Below are positions 12,022 through 24,822 of a DNA stretch of 64,000 bases, one piece after another. Within the stretch, counting starts at the first letter, position 1. The number at the start of each line of letters is the position of its first letter. The translations under genes were made by a program, and so were the position numbers. The notes beneath the pieces are model-generated. The model ran no database searches. It saw only the letters and a program-made list of their open reading frames with translations, and was not told the DNA's origin. The DNA is from Dipetalonema caudispina (Eukaryota; Nematoda; Chromadorea; Rhabditida; Onchocercidae), in assembly GCA_013365325.1 (NCBI GenBank), contig JABVXV010000048.1:124001-188000 (forward strand), written 5' to 3'.

Positions 12022-15000
12022 TCAATCTATTCTTGCTCCGTTCTCCAATTCCACAACGCATACACCATCCGGGCGTTGTTTCCGGAAATTAAGGTAAAAA
12101 ACCCATCGAGCGCATGCAACTGCTAATTGCATTTTAACAATATCATTCCGTGACAAACGTGAAGCAATATTTTTTTGATCATATGCATTTAGAATACATG
12201 GAATAGCAATTCCTCGATGATTTATTGTTGTTTTATCCTAAATTTTTCAACAAATGAAAATTTTTAAATCAAAGCTTTTTTTCTTTCACCTTCATGTTTT
12301 GTTTAAATATTTACCAGCAATCTGAACTTTCTCATTTCATAATGTTTAAATCACCAGTTGAATCATCAACAGTTTTAAACATTTAGCAGTTTAAAATATT
12401 GAATTATCTAAGCAATTGTAAATATATATCTTTAAAAAATTTGAATCCACAAAAGGAAAATATTAAAATTGTTGTATGATTCGAAAAAGGATAAATACCT
12501 GGTCAGCAATTGACCATAGTGCATTATGTTTAACCCATTCGTAATTACCATAATCAATATAAAATACTTCAACAAGATTTGAACAGATTGCTGTTATTAC
12601 TGCGCGAAATTTGGCATCAAAACGTTCACAGTAAGCGACACATAATGTGCCAATGACCTATGTAAAAAATGGATAAGTATGAAAGGAAAAAAATTTGATT
12701 AATTTAGATGCGTTCTCAATTGTTGATGTAATCGACCAAGTAGATCATTTTTTTTTTTTTTTTTTTTGCTATAATCACGTCAGTTACGTTAAATATTGAT
12801 AACGTTATTATCCTAAAGTTGAAACGGTACAATGAAAAATTCAAAAATATCCCCGATATTAAGTAATGGAAAGAACTTTGGTCATAATGAGTAGCATCAT
12901 AAGCTATCTACACTATCAGAATAATACAAATTTGCCATGTTACCAAGTATTTCATTCAAACTTATTACCATTTCCGTATTAGGAAGAGGAGTATCGGCAA
13001 CCAACGAATCCAAATACTCGCCCATTATTATCTGATGTGCCTCCGAGTGTATCTGTACGAAGAACAATGGCCATAATGAACATGTTGCATCTTCGTCCGA
13101 TCGTGAAACCGCATATGTTTTACCAAATTCCACATTTATACAAGCAAAGTAAGCCTGAAATTACCCTTTTCATTTCACTAATTCGATCAACAACTATATC
13201 GAAAATATCATACGGGAATATATTAGGAACTATTTGCTAAAATTCAAAATTAAATTAATTTTCGAAACTTGACAAATTTTAATTTTTAAGCTTTTTTCGA
13301 AACAACGCTTAATATAACATTAATATGCAATACTTCAGGGCAATTAATTTTCAAAGTACCTTATATTTGACTGCAACTGCGAACTCGTCTTTTTCGTCAT
13401 CATCCGATAGCAACTTAATATCATGATCCAAACTTGGATTATTTTTCACCTAAAATTCGAATTTCATCTACAATAGAATTGCATGTTGACCTACCTCTCT
13501 GGTAGTTTGATCTTTTGTTATGGATACTTCGGAGCTTCTTAGTTTAAACTATATTTCTTATTCTGAGTAAAACAAAAAAAAATCTCAATATTACAAATCT
13601 CAATATCTCAATTATACTATACAGTATGGTAATATTAAGTCCATTTGTCCTACCTTTGATAATGGACAATTGTAATGGAATCAAATTTCATCATGAATTC
13701 TTTAAAAGTTCACGTGTGAATTCAAAAATATGAAATTAACTTATTTCATTTTATCTTACTAAACTATATTTTCAAATCTGAATCACTACCTGTATGACGT
13801 CTTCATCAGAATCGCTACTATAATTCAATTCATCATCAGACGATTCATCACTCGTATACAACACTCTACCTTTTTCATCACGTGGTTTCTCAGTTGTTTT
13901 CTTTTGCTGCAAAGAGAACTGATTCATCTGAGATGCTTATCGGATATTTATCAGTACGTGATGATTTTTTCCATAAGTATGTTTAAAAATAAATGACCGA
14001 ACACAGATCCGCTCATAGATGATTGGTTCAACTGTATCCATTTCGATAAGAGTCTCAAACAGAACGGTTTAGTCATTTTTTTTTTTTTTTTAATTACTGT
14101 TCCCTAACTCTAAGAGTGGGTAATTTGCGCTCTGTTGCTTTACTTGGATATGGTAACTGTTTATCAGGAATTGTCCAGTGATTTAGAACAACAAGTTTTA
14201 AAAGAAGTGATCGATATGATCGTTTGGATCGGATATGTAACATTTCTTTTCAACTATCTATATTAATTAGGCTCTTGGATAAGTGTCTGGTGGAATTTAT
14301 TTGGAATTTTTATAGTAAAAAGTTCATATGAAAACTCCTTCTATAGAGTAAACTGTAAAAATAAGTCTACAAAAAATGATATTTCCGAAAACGAATAAGA
14401 ATTGAAGAACATTCCACAAAAAAACTCAGAATCTCAAATTTCCGGAACAAAGTGGGGAATTATTGGTTACCTACTTGTGTCTTGTTCATTTCCTGAGCTA
14501 AAAGTAAAACAGTTGGCGGTGTCGATTGGCAATACCTTGTCAGATGGCCAACTTTTCCGCAAATCCAACAGGATTCTGGCATGTTCTGGAAGAGATATGA
14601 GAAACTGTTGGAAGTAAATTTGAACTTATGAAAACTAAAATTTTATAAAACATGGACATTAACAATTTACCTGATTTTGCGCTTCACAAGAAGTCTTGCC
14701 AAGTGCAACACTGCTGGAATCATTTCCCTCTTGGACATTCGGACATGATGTTGGAGCATTTTCCTTCTCTGAAATAATATCATATGATATTAATGACTAT
14801 GTTAACTTAACAAAAAAATAAATGAACCTATATTTAAGGAATGCTAGAAATGCTTCGAACTAAATCTGAATGAGGAAATGAGAATAAACGAATCTAAAAA
14901 TGAAGAGATTAAATGAATCATTTGAAAAAATTCAGGAAAAAGAAAATATCGTACGTACCCAGAATTGGAGAAAATGTTGAATTTGACTTGTGATTTGTTA

Positions 15001-18000
15001 TTACCTCATGTTCTGTTTTCTGAAAAATTAGAAACAATGTTCATTGCTTATTTGTCAGCTATTTAAATAATTAAATGTTACTGAAATCAAATCCGACGAC
15101 ATATCAATAACAGCGATTGAATTGAAAAATGCAACATATACTATCAGATGCATTAAACAAACTATAAAATAAAATGCGTACGATAGCTTAGCTAAATAAC
15201 TTTGAAATACTACGCTGATTCAAAAATATTGGTTTCAGAAGACCTTAGATATGTAAAATCAGGAATATTCATGTATACACGGTCATACTATTACTTTGTT
15301 AACTGTTAAACAAATTAGAAGATCGATATGATGACGATAAGAACCAACCGTGGAAGACGTAGTCCTAGCAAGTTCAGTGGATTTTTCGAAAGATGGCAGT
15401 AATAACTGACGTTGTGTATCATTTCTGTTCGACGACTGGAAGTCTAAATAAAGAAGGAATTAAATTTTTGAAGATTTCATTGCTATCCTTAATGAGCCTT
15501 ATTCAAAACATAATTGAAGTGAACTGTGTTAGAATATCGAAGCGATCGATTTATCGGTTTATTTATTGGTTCATCTAAAATATTTCCAAAAGATCCGAAG
15601 TGATTATCTACGGTGATGCTTTTTGTACACAAAATCATAATGTATTGCTATTGTAGCACTCGTAGCAACTGCATTTCCTTTATATTATATTATTGAAATT
15701 TAGAAAAGAAAAATCTTAGAAAGAAGTACATTAGTAGGGAAAATCAGATGTGCTGAATATCTTACTGCAAGGTTATCCATTTGTTCTAATTATTGTAAAT
15801 GCGTTTCTTTTACAATTTACCTTGCGAATTATTCATAGTCTTAAATTCTTTCGTTTGTTTCATTCGCCTGTTCCATCGCACAGTATCGAAATCTGTCGTA
15901 AAGTTGTTCTCAATAACTGTTTCTTTTTTCTTGACCCCAATCGCTTCTTTATCATACGATTTCTTGCTTTTTGTGGATTCGCCACCAGCAGGAGAGTTGG
16001 AACGTGATGATAGTTGGCTATCACCATTCGAGGGTGTATTGGAATTCTGCATAATTTACAATCTCTCAAAAGTTTTGACTTTCAGAAAAGTTTTAGAAAG
16101 AATTTTCAAAATTCAAACTTAGAAAAATAATGCAAAAATAAATGATTATATAGAATCAAAAGATGATGGCTCGTATAACCAAATTAAATGGAAATTCTGT
16201 GACCCGAATCACTGAAACAACCTGATAAATAAATAAATTTTTCGAGAACTAGTATGCTAATAAATTTGGATGGTTTTGGGTGAAACCGAAGAGATTACCT
16301 TGTATGATGAATGGATCGTCGATGAGGAATTAACCGAAGTTGTCGAAGCATGGCGGAAATTACTTGCAGATGGATAAGTGAATGATTGCAAATGTGTGGC
16401 ATTCATGTATGATGTTGTTGAACGTCGGGTAGAAGTGTGATTTGAGTTTGTGTTGCAATGTTGTCCAATATCCATGTAAGCACCACAAAAGCAGCATGTT
16501 CTTGAAGTTTGATTCTCAAAATCACGTTGCTGTGAACATTTTGTGCATCCTGGTATCATTGCTCGTAGTTGACGTGGTTGCTGACGAAATTGCTGGGTAG
16601 AATCGATGGTATGCCGTTGGACTGCAGCAGTACGAGTATCAAAACAGATATGGAAATTGAGACTAATTGCAAACATTTTATACGATCGATGAGGTCAGTC
16701 GATAAGTCAATCGATTTGCCCTTGTATGACATATCCAATCGTAGATTTTACTGCCGGTTAGTTCATTTAATTCATCAATTTTTGATACTATGCAATTTCA
16801 GCTGATACAGTATGGGTTATATTTCTGGATAAGAAAATAACAAATTCATTTACTAATTCGATTAGCACAGATTCGAAATTACAGAATTAAATATGATTTA
16901 TTCAATTCCTATAACAGTTAGTCATTTGTTCGATTAGAAAATTCGAAGAAAAAAAATAAACCTTGTTGATTGATATGATTTGTATGGACGTGGGGTTGAT
17001 GGTGAGATTGTAATGGATGATTTACAAATGCGCACTTATGATTTTCAATGCCGTGGAAACAGCAGCGTCCGCTTGGTAGTATGATATTTGGTTGTTGTTG
17101 TTGTTGTTGAATATACTGCTGGGGATACATAACCGTTTGGTATCTAAGAACAGCAAAATTTAAAATAGCACAACTTATATTTCTAAAATAAGTACCACAA
17201 AAAACATTTCTTTTTTTTTTTGGTTTGCCATAAAATCAATTTTTTAACAAACTATTAAGTGATGATACCTTGACATAGGTGTTTGTCCAAGTAATGATGG
17301 TTGACAATGGGTACCATGGAAAACCATATCTTTGCCATCACCGGCAGCAAATGACGATGCTTGACTTCGTATTCCGTTCTTTGGTACTCCATGTGTATTG
17401 CTGTACTGATATGTTTGCAGGAATGAAAGCACATTTGGAGCAATATTGGATAACTGAAATTAGCACCATTTTGATATAAATTCCACTGTGAAAATATCTA
17501 AAATAGTAATCATAGCAAATTATTACATTAATCGATTTTGAGGTAACAAAAGAGCCTAATTAATAGATCTGACATATTGACGAGGAAAAATAAGCTTTGC
17601 TACGGTATCAGCTTATTTTGTACTTTTTCCAAAAATGCTTTTAACAGTGATTAACTGTTACTCCGAAATCTTGCAGGTTCATTACTTCCCTCACCTGTAA
17701 ACTACGGAGAATGTTGAATAATTCATCTACCCGACTGGATATTTGCGCTAATTTTACACTGACCTTTACATCCAATTCTTTTAAACTGTTGCCAATTTCC
17801 CTGAAACGATTCCATGTACATTTTTAATATTTTTTTTTTTTTTTTATCCAGATGCATTTTGTTACATTTCCTGCATTAAAATACGGTTATACCACACTGA
17901 TACATGCTAGTATTACAATGATTATTATCGTCTAACGATTTGCACAGAACACAATATGCATGCTAAGCCGATACTAAGCAATCATACAATATTTTCGATA

Positions 18001-18218
18001 TAATCATTAATTTATGCAAATGTCAAAAGCATCTGTTTTTATATTTATGAAAAAAAAGTTGAAAATTCAATTAGAATTAAGAAGGAGAAAAAAGAACCAA
18101 CTGATTGGAGATTATCTGCATATCAATTTCTGGAAACATTGCTCTTATCTTCGTTGAATTATCATTATAGCCGATATTATGAATTGTAGTATTATTATTA
18201 TTATTGTTATTGTTATTG

Positions 18219-18276
<58 letters not shown>

Positions 18277-21200
18277 CCAAAAATTTGTTATTTCGATTGA
18301 TTACATCGTTGAAATCTAACATTAAAGGTTGAGGATGATCAACTAGCATGCCATTTGACACATCTGAAGATCTTGGATACTGAAAATCAGCCTGAATATG
18401 CATATCAACAGTTGCAACATAGCTTGTCTCATCTTCTTTGCCAATTACTTGGATAATGTATCGCTCATCCACCGCAAGCTATAATAATTAATAACATTTA
18501 AAATAAATAGAAATTTTAGAGTTAACTGTAATTAATAAACAATTGTTAAATGATATTATAATTCATCATCTTGATCATATCCTTTCAATTCGAAATCCTT
18601 TTTAACATCCCTCTTTCAATACTTACAAGTTCATGTAGCTTTTAAACTAATCAACAAAAGAAAAGATATAAAAAAGCTACATCTACTTAATTCTGTTCTA
18701 TTTACTTATTGCATTCCATAAATTCCCTAAATTACTTTATCATTTCTTTTCCTTCTTTATCTCTCTGCTAATTTAAACTAAAATTGTCAGCATTACTCGA
18801 ATACTTTGTGTAACAATTTTAGAGTAATTGGAAATTACGAAATGCAAAAAAAAAATACAACCACTTTAACTCTATCTTAACAAAAAATAATTATTGCAGA
18901 AAGAAAAGAAAAAAAAAAGAAAGAAAAGAGTAAGAAACCTTTGCAGCGTGAATTCCACTTTCAATTGAATTTTTTCGGCTTACGGTACATTTAAATGCTG
19001 CAGCAAATGTATATAAAACTGCTGGTGGCTGAAACAACGAATGGTTTTTTAAATAATTTTAAAGGATTTATTTAGGTTATTTAATTAATTTCCTTATCTG
19101 AGAATATAGGCTCTCTTACCTGATCAGAGAGATCGAAAAGATGATGAACATCACAAAATAGTGTTTGACCATAATCAATCAAGAATATCGTGCAACAACT
19201 TTTTTGGTTATCAAAATTACTAGCTACCGCACTGCAATAATTAAATTCATTTGTCAATTCTTTGTATAGAGTAGTATAAAATGGAAAATTTTAAAAGTAA
19301 TTAGCTGTGTATAGGTCAGGAAAGGAGTATTATTCTTCACAAATTCCATAAAATAAGCATTATAAAAGGAAAAAGGTAATATTATTTAAGATTTGAATAG
19401 AGTAAACGGTTCATCATGGAAGTATTTTATAAATTTATAAACTTTACAAACTCTTATTTTTTTTTTATAAACTGTTTTACTCCTAAAATAGATTTAAAAT
19501 AGATTATAGTTTATAAAGAGTAGACTTCAACATTTCAAATTCTAAATTTAAAATACAATTATTATCCACCATTATGACATCTCGCCTTTTTCTTTTAACT
19601 CAATAATAATATAAACTTAACCAACCGATAATAACGAGACTGTTTGCATACTGGACGTTGAATATGTGCAATACAGGCCAATGAACGCTTCTCTTCAATG
19701 TATGGCCATAAACCATTAGATGGTAGTACTATTTGCTTCAAATAAAATTTTTAATTTGTTAATATTAGCTTTAAAACATTAAAAATAAGGTTTTTCCAAG
19801 TGTGCTAGGTAGCTAGAAGACGATAGATTGAGAGGTCGGTGATAAGCATTGATAATCTAGCAATATTATTACCTGGGTGAACCTGAGAAAGCACCAATAG
19901 AAAAGTTAAGTGAAGGGAAACGGTTCGAAAGAAGGTAACCCTTAATGATAGCTAACAACAGCTAATTGGATTTAGCAAAGAAACTTGTTGTAAATTTAAA
20001 TAAATAGCCTTTAGTTCTTATCTTGAAAATCTTTATATACAGGCTTAAGCATATTTATATTACTTTTAAGCAGATTTAATAAAATTAATAAAAAATTCTT
20101 AAAGGTTGTTAAATTACAAGTAAATGATTGGTATCCTGAATCGTATTTCAGAGCGAAAGAGGAGGAAAAGGTAACCCTTCGAGACCTGATCAGTTTTAAA
20201 CGGAAGTTTTTTTTTAGGTGAAAATAACCTTGCTAATGTTGGAGCAAAGAGAAACATCACGAAGCCAGTAAAGACTTTGGCTGATCTTTTCGGTTACTCG
20301 TACAGTTAATGTAACCGGTAATGGATATTCCAGAGTAAACTGGTTGAATGAAAATGTTGATGGACAATATAGTGGACAAATTGGATGGTTAAGAGAAGTA
20401 ATTTCTGGTAAACCCTGAAAAGTAATAGATTAAAAATTAATGATTAAAGTATTTGATTATCATTTACTGAAACTATAACTGGATGAGAATTATAGCGATC
20501 ATGAGCAAATTTTTGAAATATCTTCTGATATCAATCATTAGAAACCACCCCATTCAAATCATTTACTCATTAAATTGTTGGTAAAAAAAATTTTACTTAA
20601 GGATAATTTGACATCTGATAGAAAGAGATATATTTAAAAAATACTTTTGCTTGTATTTAACAACATCTTAATTTATAAGCAATTGTAGCTTTATCACTTA
20701 GTTTCCATCGGCCGATTAGTAAGAGTTATTAATTAACAGACAATCGTTAACAAATATTGATATAGTACCTAAGAAATCTAATATGGATATTTTGTCAGGT
20801 TATTGATAATGAATGTTAAAGCACAACAAAAAGGTTTTTCTGCTATATCAGATATGATAGTGATAACACTATCTTATTAGTTCAAATTGTTCGTAGATGA
20901 TAAAAGTCAGCATTTTATTTGATGTGATCAGGACACTATTATCAGATTTTTGCATCAATTAATCCGATGTCATTAGAGGTACTTCTTTTTTTTTTTGCTC
21001 ATCAATTTTGATATGAAAAAGCGCATTACCCATTTGCAGAATATTTCATCACGTAGTGATGCTCCACCGAAAACTCGAGCCAAAAGAGGTGGTGGATATA
21101 GTGAATTCACAAAACTTGGATAATAACCATCCTTTGACAGTGATAAAGATTGACCTAAATCAAATAGTTTTATATAGCATTTGATCGTTCTCAAATAACT

Positions 21201-23804
21201 ATTCATTTTATAACGGTACAAATCTAAGTCTTACACTTTCAAAATAGTGGCCTATTTTGCTTTACAAACTTGTTTGGGTTATTTTGTCCAATCTTTCTGG
21301 TTATTCCGGAAAGAAATAAATTTAATATTTTATATTGATTTACAGTTTCAATTGATTCTTATAATGCGGTAGATGACTTCTAAATGATATTATTTAAGAA
21401 ATCATAGAAGATGAATTTACCTTGATAAAAAGATGATAACGCAAATATGCATATCGAACCGATGTTAAGCATTGAGAAGTGATCCATGTTACAGCTTACC
21501 ATACTTTCATAACCAACACGACAATTTGCCAATACCAAAGGTACCGCCATTGGTGGCATTGATTGAAGTTGTGTAGGCAATAAGTAAATTGAACGTTGAT
21601 CAACGAATTCGGTTTGTCCAATATCGATTAGGTACATCTGAAAAATGGCAAGATCGCTTAATGGGTTATTTTACATTCTTTTTTCAATAATTTCTCTTGG
21701 AAATTCAAAATTCATCATAAGGGATGTGGGTAAATCCAGGATATACTTTTGAACAAAAAAGGAGGATTAAAAAACTTTCAAATTTTCTATTTATGTAGTA
21801 TATCTTTAGAACATCTGAACCAACTTAAACTTTGTTTTGATGACAAAAGTATAAATAATTTCGATTTCATTATGCAGATGAGATAAAAGTAAGGAAAAAC
21901 TTTTTAATTAAAAAAGAATTCCATTTCTCAACTAAATATAGTTTCTTTTTCTGTTTTAATCTTCCAGAATTTGAATCTCGGTTTTACTCTAAAGTTTGCT
22001 GTTATTTTTGTTTATTTGACTACCGAAATCCTAACAAAGTGGGTGATATGAGAATGACAAAATTAAGATAATTCAAAATGTAATGGAATACTTTACTGGA
22101 AGTTTTGAAGATGGCCAGGAAAGGAATGATATTAGTAAATGTTGATTTGAAGCGAATTGTAGATTCACACATTTCTTAAATTTTCGAGATTTTAAATACC
22201 AAAAAAAAAAAAAAAACGATTATCAACCTGCCACTGTGTAGCCATCTGCCAGTTAAAATACATATGAGCGCAAACACCACGAGCCAAGACGTTACTGCCT
22301 TGTCGACGTATTAAATAAACATCTCCTTAAAAAAATACTTGGGGTCATAGTTCGGATTTAAAAGAATAACAAGGTATTTAATGATATGTTATTATCATCG
22401 GTCAGACAAACAGAAGGTGGATTTGGAAATTTTCCCTGTGAAAATTTGAAAATAAAATTGTTAAAATTTACGAAACTATTAAAAGCTTCGAAACGAATTC
22501 TAACTAAAATGCCAAAACTATTTGAAATTTAAATTAATAATTATTAAATTAAAAAAAAGCAAGATTGCTTACCGATATTAATTTTACTTGGTGTTACAGG
22601 ACATAACACCACTTGTCTAATACCGAACAAAAAATTTTCCAATGTACTGCATATCTCATCCAGATTTTGTGGTCTTACATACAAACAGTTCTCTTTCCGA
22701 TTCACGTGTAGTATGGTACCTTTGACGGGATAATCGTAAGGTAACATATGGCGTGGATTGGAAACAGTATTACAGCGTAATTTTAACAACACTACAAACA
22801 AGCAAATAATATAATTAATTTATTGACTTCTTTCTAATTTGCATTAAGCATATAGTTTGTCCATTATAAAGTAATAACTGTAAAAAATTTTGAATTTTAA
22901 TTTAAATTTTTAAGTTGAAAAGTTGACATAATATCAGAAGTTTCTTTCTAGTTCAATAAATAAGGTATACAGAGCAATACGAAGCTATCTGACCGTTTCA
23001 ACTTTTATTTTTTTAATTTACCTGTTGGAAGGTTAATAACACTAACCACACGTTGCCACGAATACTAAGTGGCATTTTGTTGTTTTGTTTTAAATTTTTT
23101 TGAAATATTTCTTGATTAATTTCTCTTGTGAAATTTCTTGAAATATTTCTAATTATTTTCCCATTTTATATAATTGAAATATTACTGAGAAAAAAGGTTT
23201 GTATTTTTATGATGAGAATGAATTACATTGAACATACCCATTTTTCTTGGGTAATCGCTATTTCCACGTTTAAATACGAAGAGTGAAGGTTGAATGCAAT
23301 CGATCGTTTCGTGACTTTCCGAATTGCAATTCAAGCAGCCTAATCTTTCTACGTATGGATTGATCGAAAAACACTGATAATCCTTGAAATGACAGAATCT
23401 TTCAACTAAATATTCAGTAACTAATAAATTAAATTTCTGATTGCTACTGCCTTTTTTTTCTTAAAAAGGATAAATTTGAAATTGCAAAAAAGGAAGTAAA
23501 CGCTTATTCAACATTAAAAGCAACACGTACGTCCTTTTTCAATGTGTAGCGGACATCATTCCACCTCAACGATCAGATATTATTCCTTGGTAATTTTACT
23601 GATTTTGAGATCTTTTAAACACCAAAGCAGTGTGAACAGCGAGAATTAAAAAAAAACAATCGTTTCCATTGTAACACAAGCAATCATTTATAGATTTAAA
23701 AAAAATTGAATTTTAAATCTTGAACTCACTTGATGATAAATGCTATTTTCCATATATTCTTCAATCCATAACGCTCGACCTCGTGTTCTTGAAAATATTG
23801 CCAT
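12022..23804 (-). CDS. Multi-Tudor, CCHC zinc-knuckle protein (germ-granule type scaffold)
   Basis: Twenty-five exons chain in consistent phase: 12022-12237, 12499-12657, 12969-13154, 13360-13449, 13790-13906, 14475-14585, 14671-14768, 14959-15019, 15349-15443, 15821-16046, 16299-16621, 16962-17143, 17269-17453, 17695-17800, 18102-18478, 18939-19028, 19120-19231, 19626-19735, 20229-20414, 21030-21131, 21500-21637, 22228-22325, 22573-22791, 23238-23382, 23730-23804. The product is about 1,268 residues, starting MAIFSRTRGR. Domains in order: CCHC knuckle CLNCNSESHETIDC (about 41-54); Tudor 1 (about 140-225, core MYLIDIGQTEFV); Tudor 2 (about 290-390, core TIFLIDYGQTLF); 28-Asn tract (about 494-521); a heptad-like helix (551-586); Gln/His/Cys-rich part with CTKC...CCFC (about 735-755); second knuckle CWICGKVGHLTRYC (about 982-995); acidic Ser/Asp stretch; C-terminal Tudor 3 (core VEVFYIDYGNYEWV). 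Tudor domains bind methyl-Arg/Lys peptides, and multi-Tudor proteins usually act in germline RNA granules (family knowledge). The exact orthologue is not recognised. Alternative splice sites exist at 21131/21154. Confidence 0.8.
18191..18274 (-). repeat. (ATT/GTT)n trinucleotide repeat coding for 28 asparagines
   Basis: In-frame AAT/AAC codons (ATT/GTT on the + strand) inside exon 18102-18478 of the Tudor gene give 28 consecutive Asn. The left part mixes AAC and AAT; the right part is pure AAT and so likely length-variable. Confidence 0.95.
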
Positions 23805-24629
23805 TATCTTGAAATGTGACGCATAGAATGATGATCTGAAACTATTCGGAAATGTTGATCATCTCGTTCATTTAGGTGTGTTGCCTTAAAAGGCGATAAA
23901 ATAACATAGAAATTTTTCATGCATTCGCGTAAATTTACGGACACCAATATGTGAAATATTCAATTTGATCATTGGTACAATTAGTATTGTAGAAAAAAGA
24001 GCTTCTAGAGGTTACAGAAGCTTGAATTATAATCGAATACTAATCACAGTACCTATTAAAGGTATGCATTCAGGTTGATGGATACATGATGCCAATGAAA
24101 AAAGGTGAATGAATAAACCTGTTGATCGACAAGTTAGTTAGTTAGTTAGTAATTCAGTATGATCATGCACTCTTTCTTGAGTAATAATATATCGGTACAT
24201 GCAAATATATCGATGAATATTGGAGAATGTCAATAAGCTGGCTGATAGTTTGTTACTACCCAGAATAGATAGATAAACGGATGGTTAGAATAAATCGAGA
24301 GATGAACAGATAATTAATGGATGGATGAATAGATGGTTGGATATTACGACGAATAAAAAAAAATAATTCATGAAACCCATGTAAAAGCTACCATCCACTC
24401 TTCAAAAATGAAAATTCAAAATAGAATAGAGATTAAAAAAAAGTGAAATGAACATTTGCTGCAATAAAATTCTGACTTTAACAAAGGACTCCAAAAATTT
24501 GCATAATCCAATACTATTAATTTAATCTGATGCCATTTTTTGACAAAAATGGGAAAGTCTGACAGAGGAAAAGTAATTGAAAGTTTGGAAAAATAAAGAA
24601 AAAAAGCAAAAATTTGCATAGATATTAAA

Positions 24630-24822
24630 ATTTGAAATGGAATTATGACGCAACTTCTGAATAAATTAAAATGATGAAAAATCAGTGCTATTTGTAAATT
24701 GAATTTGATCTAAAGTATTTACTTAATATTTGAAATGGAATTGTGACGCAACTTCTGAATAAATTAAAATGATGAAAAATCAGTGCTATTTGTAAATTGA
24801 ATTTGATCTAAAATATTTACTA
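24630..24822. repeat. Two-copy 98-bp tandem duplication
   Basis: The block starting ATTTGAAATGGAATT recurs with a period of 98 bases (24630 and 24728) and differs at only a few positions, so it is recent. It is non-coding. Confidence 0.93.

Noticed and set aside
23038..23100. Possible minus-strand exon (ending AACCTTCCAACAG before GTAAAT)
   Set aside because: Its frames are closed in the required phase, and the Tudor exons 23238-23382 and 22573-22791 join directly.
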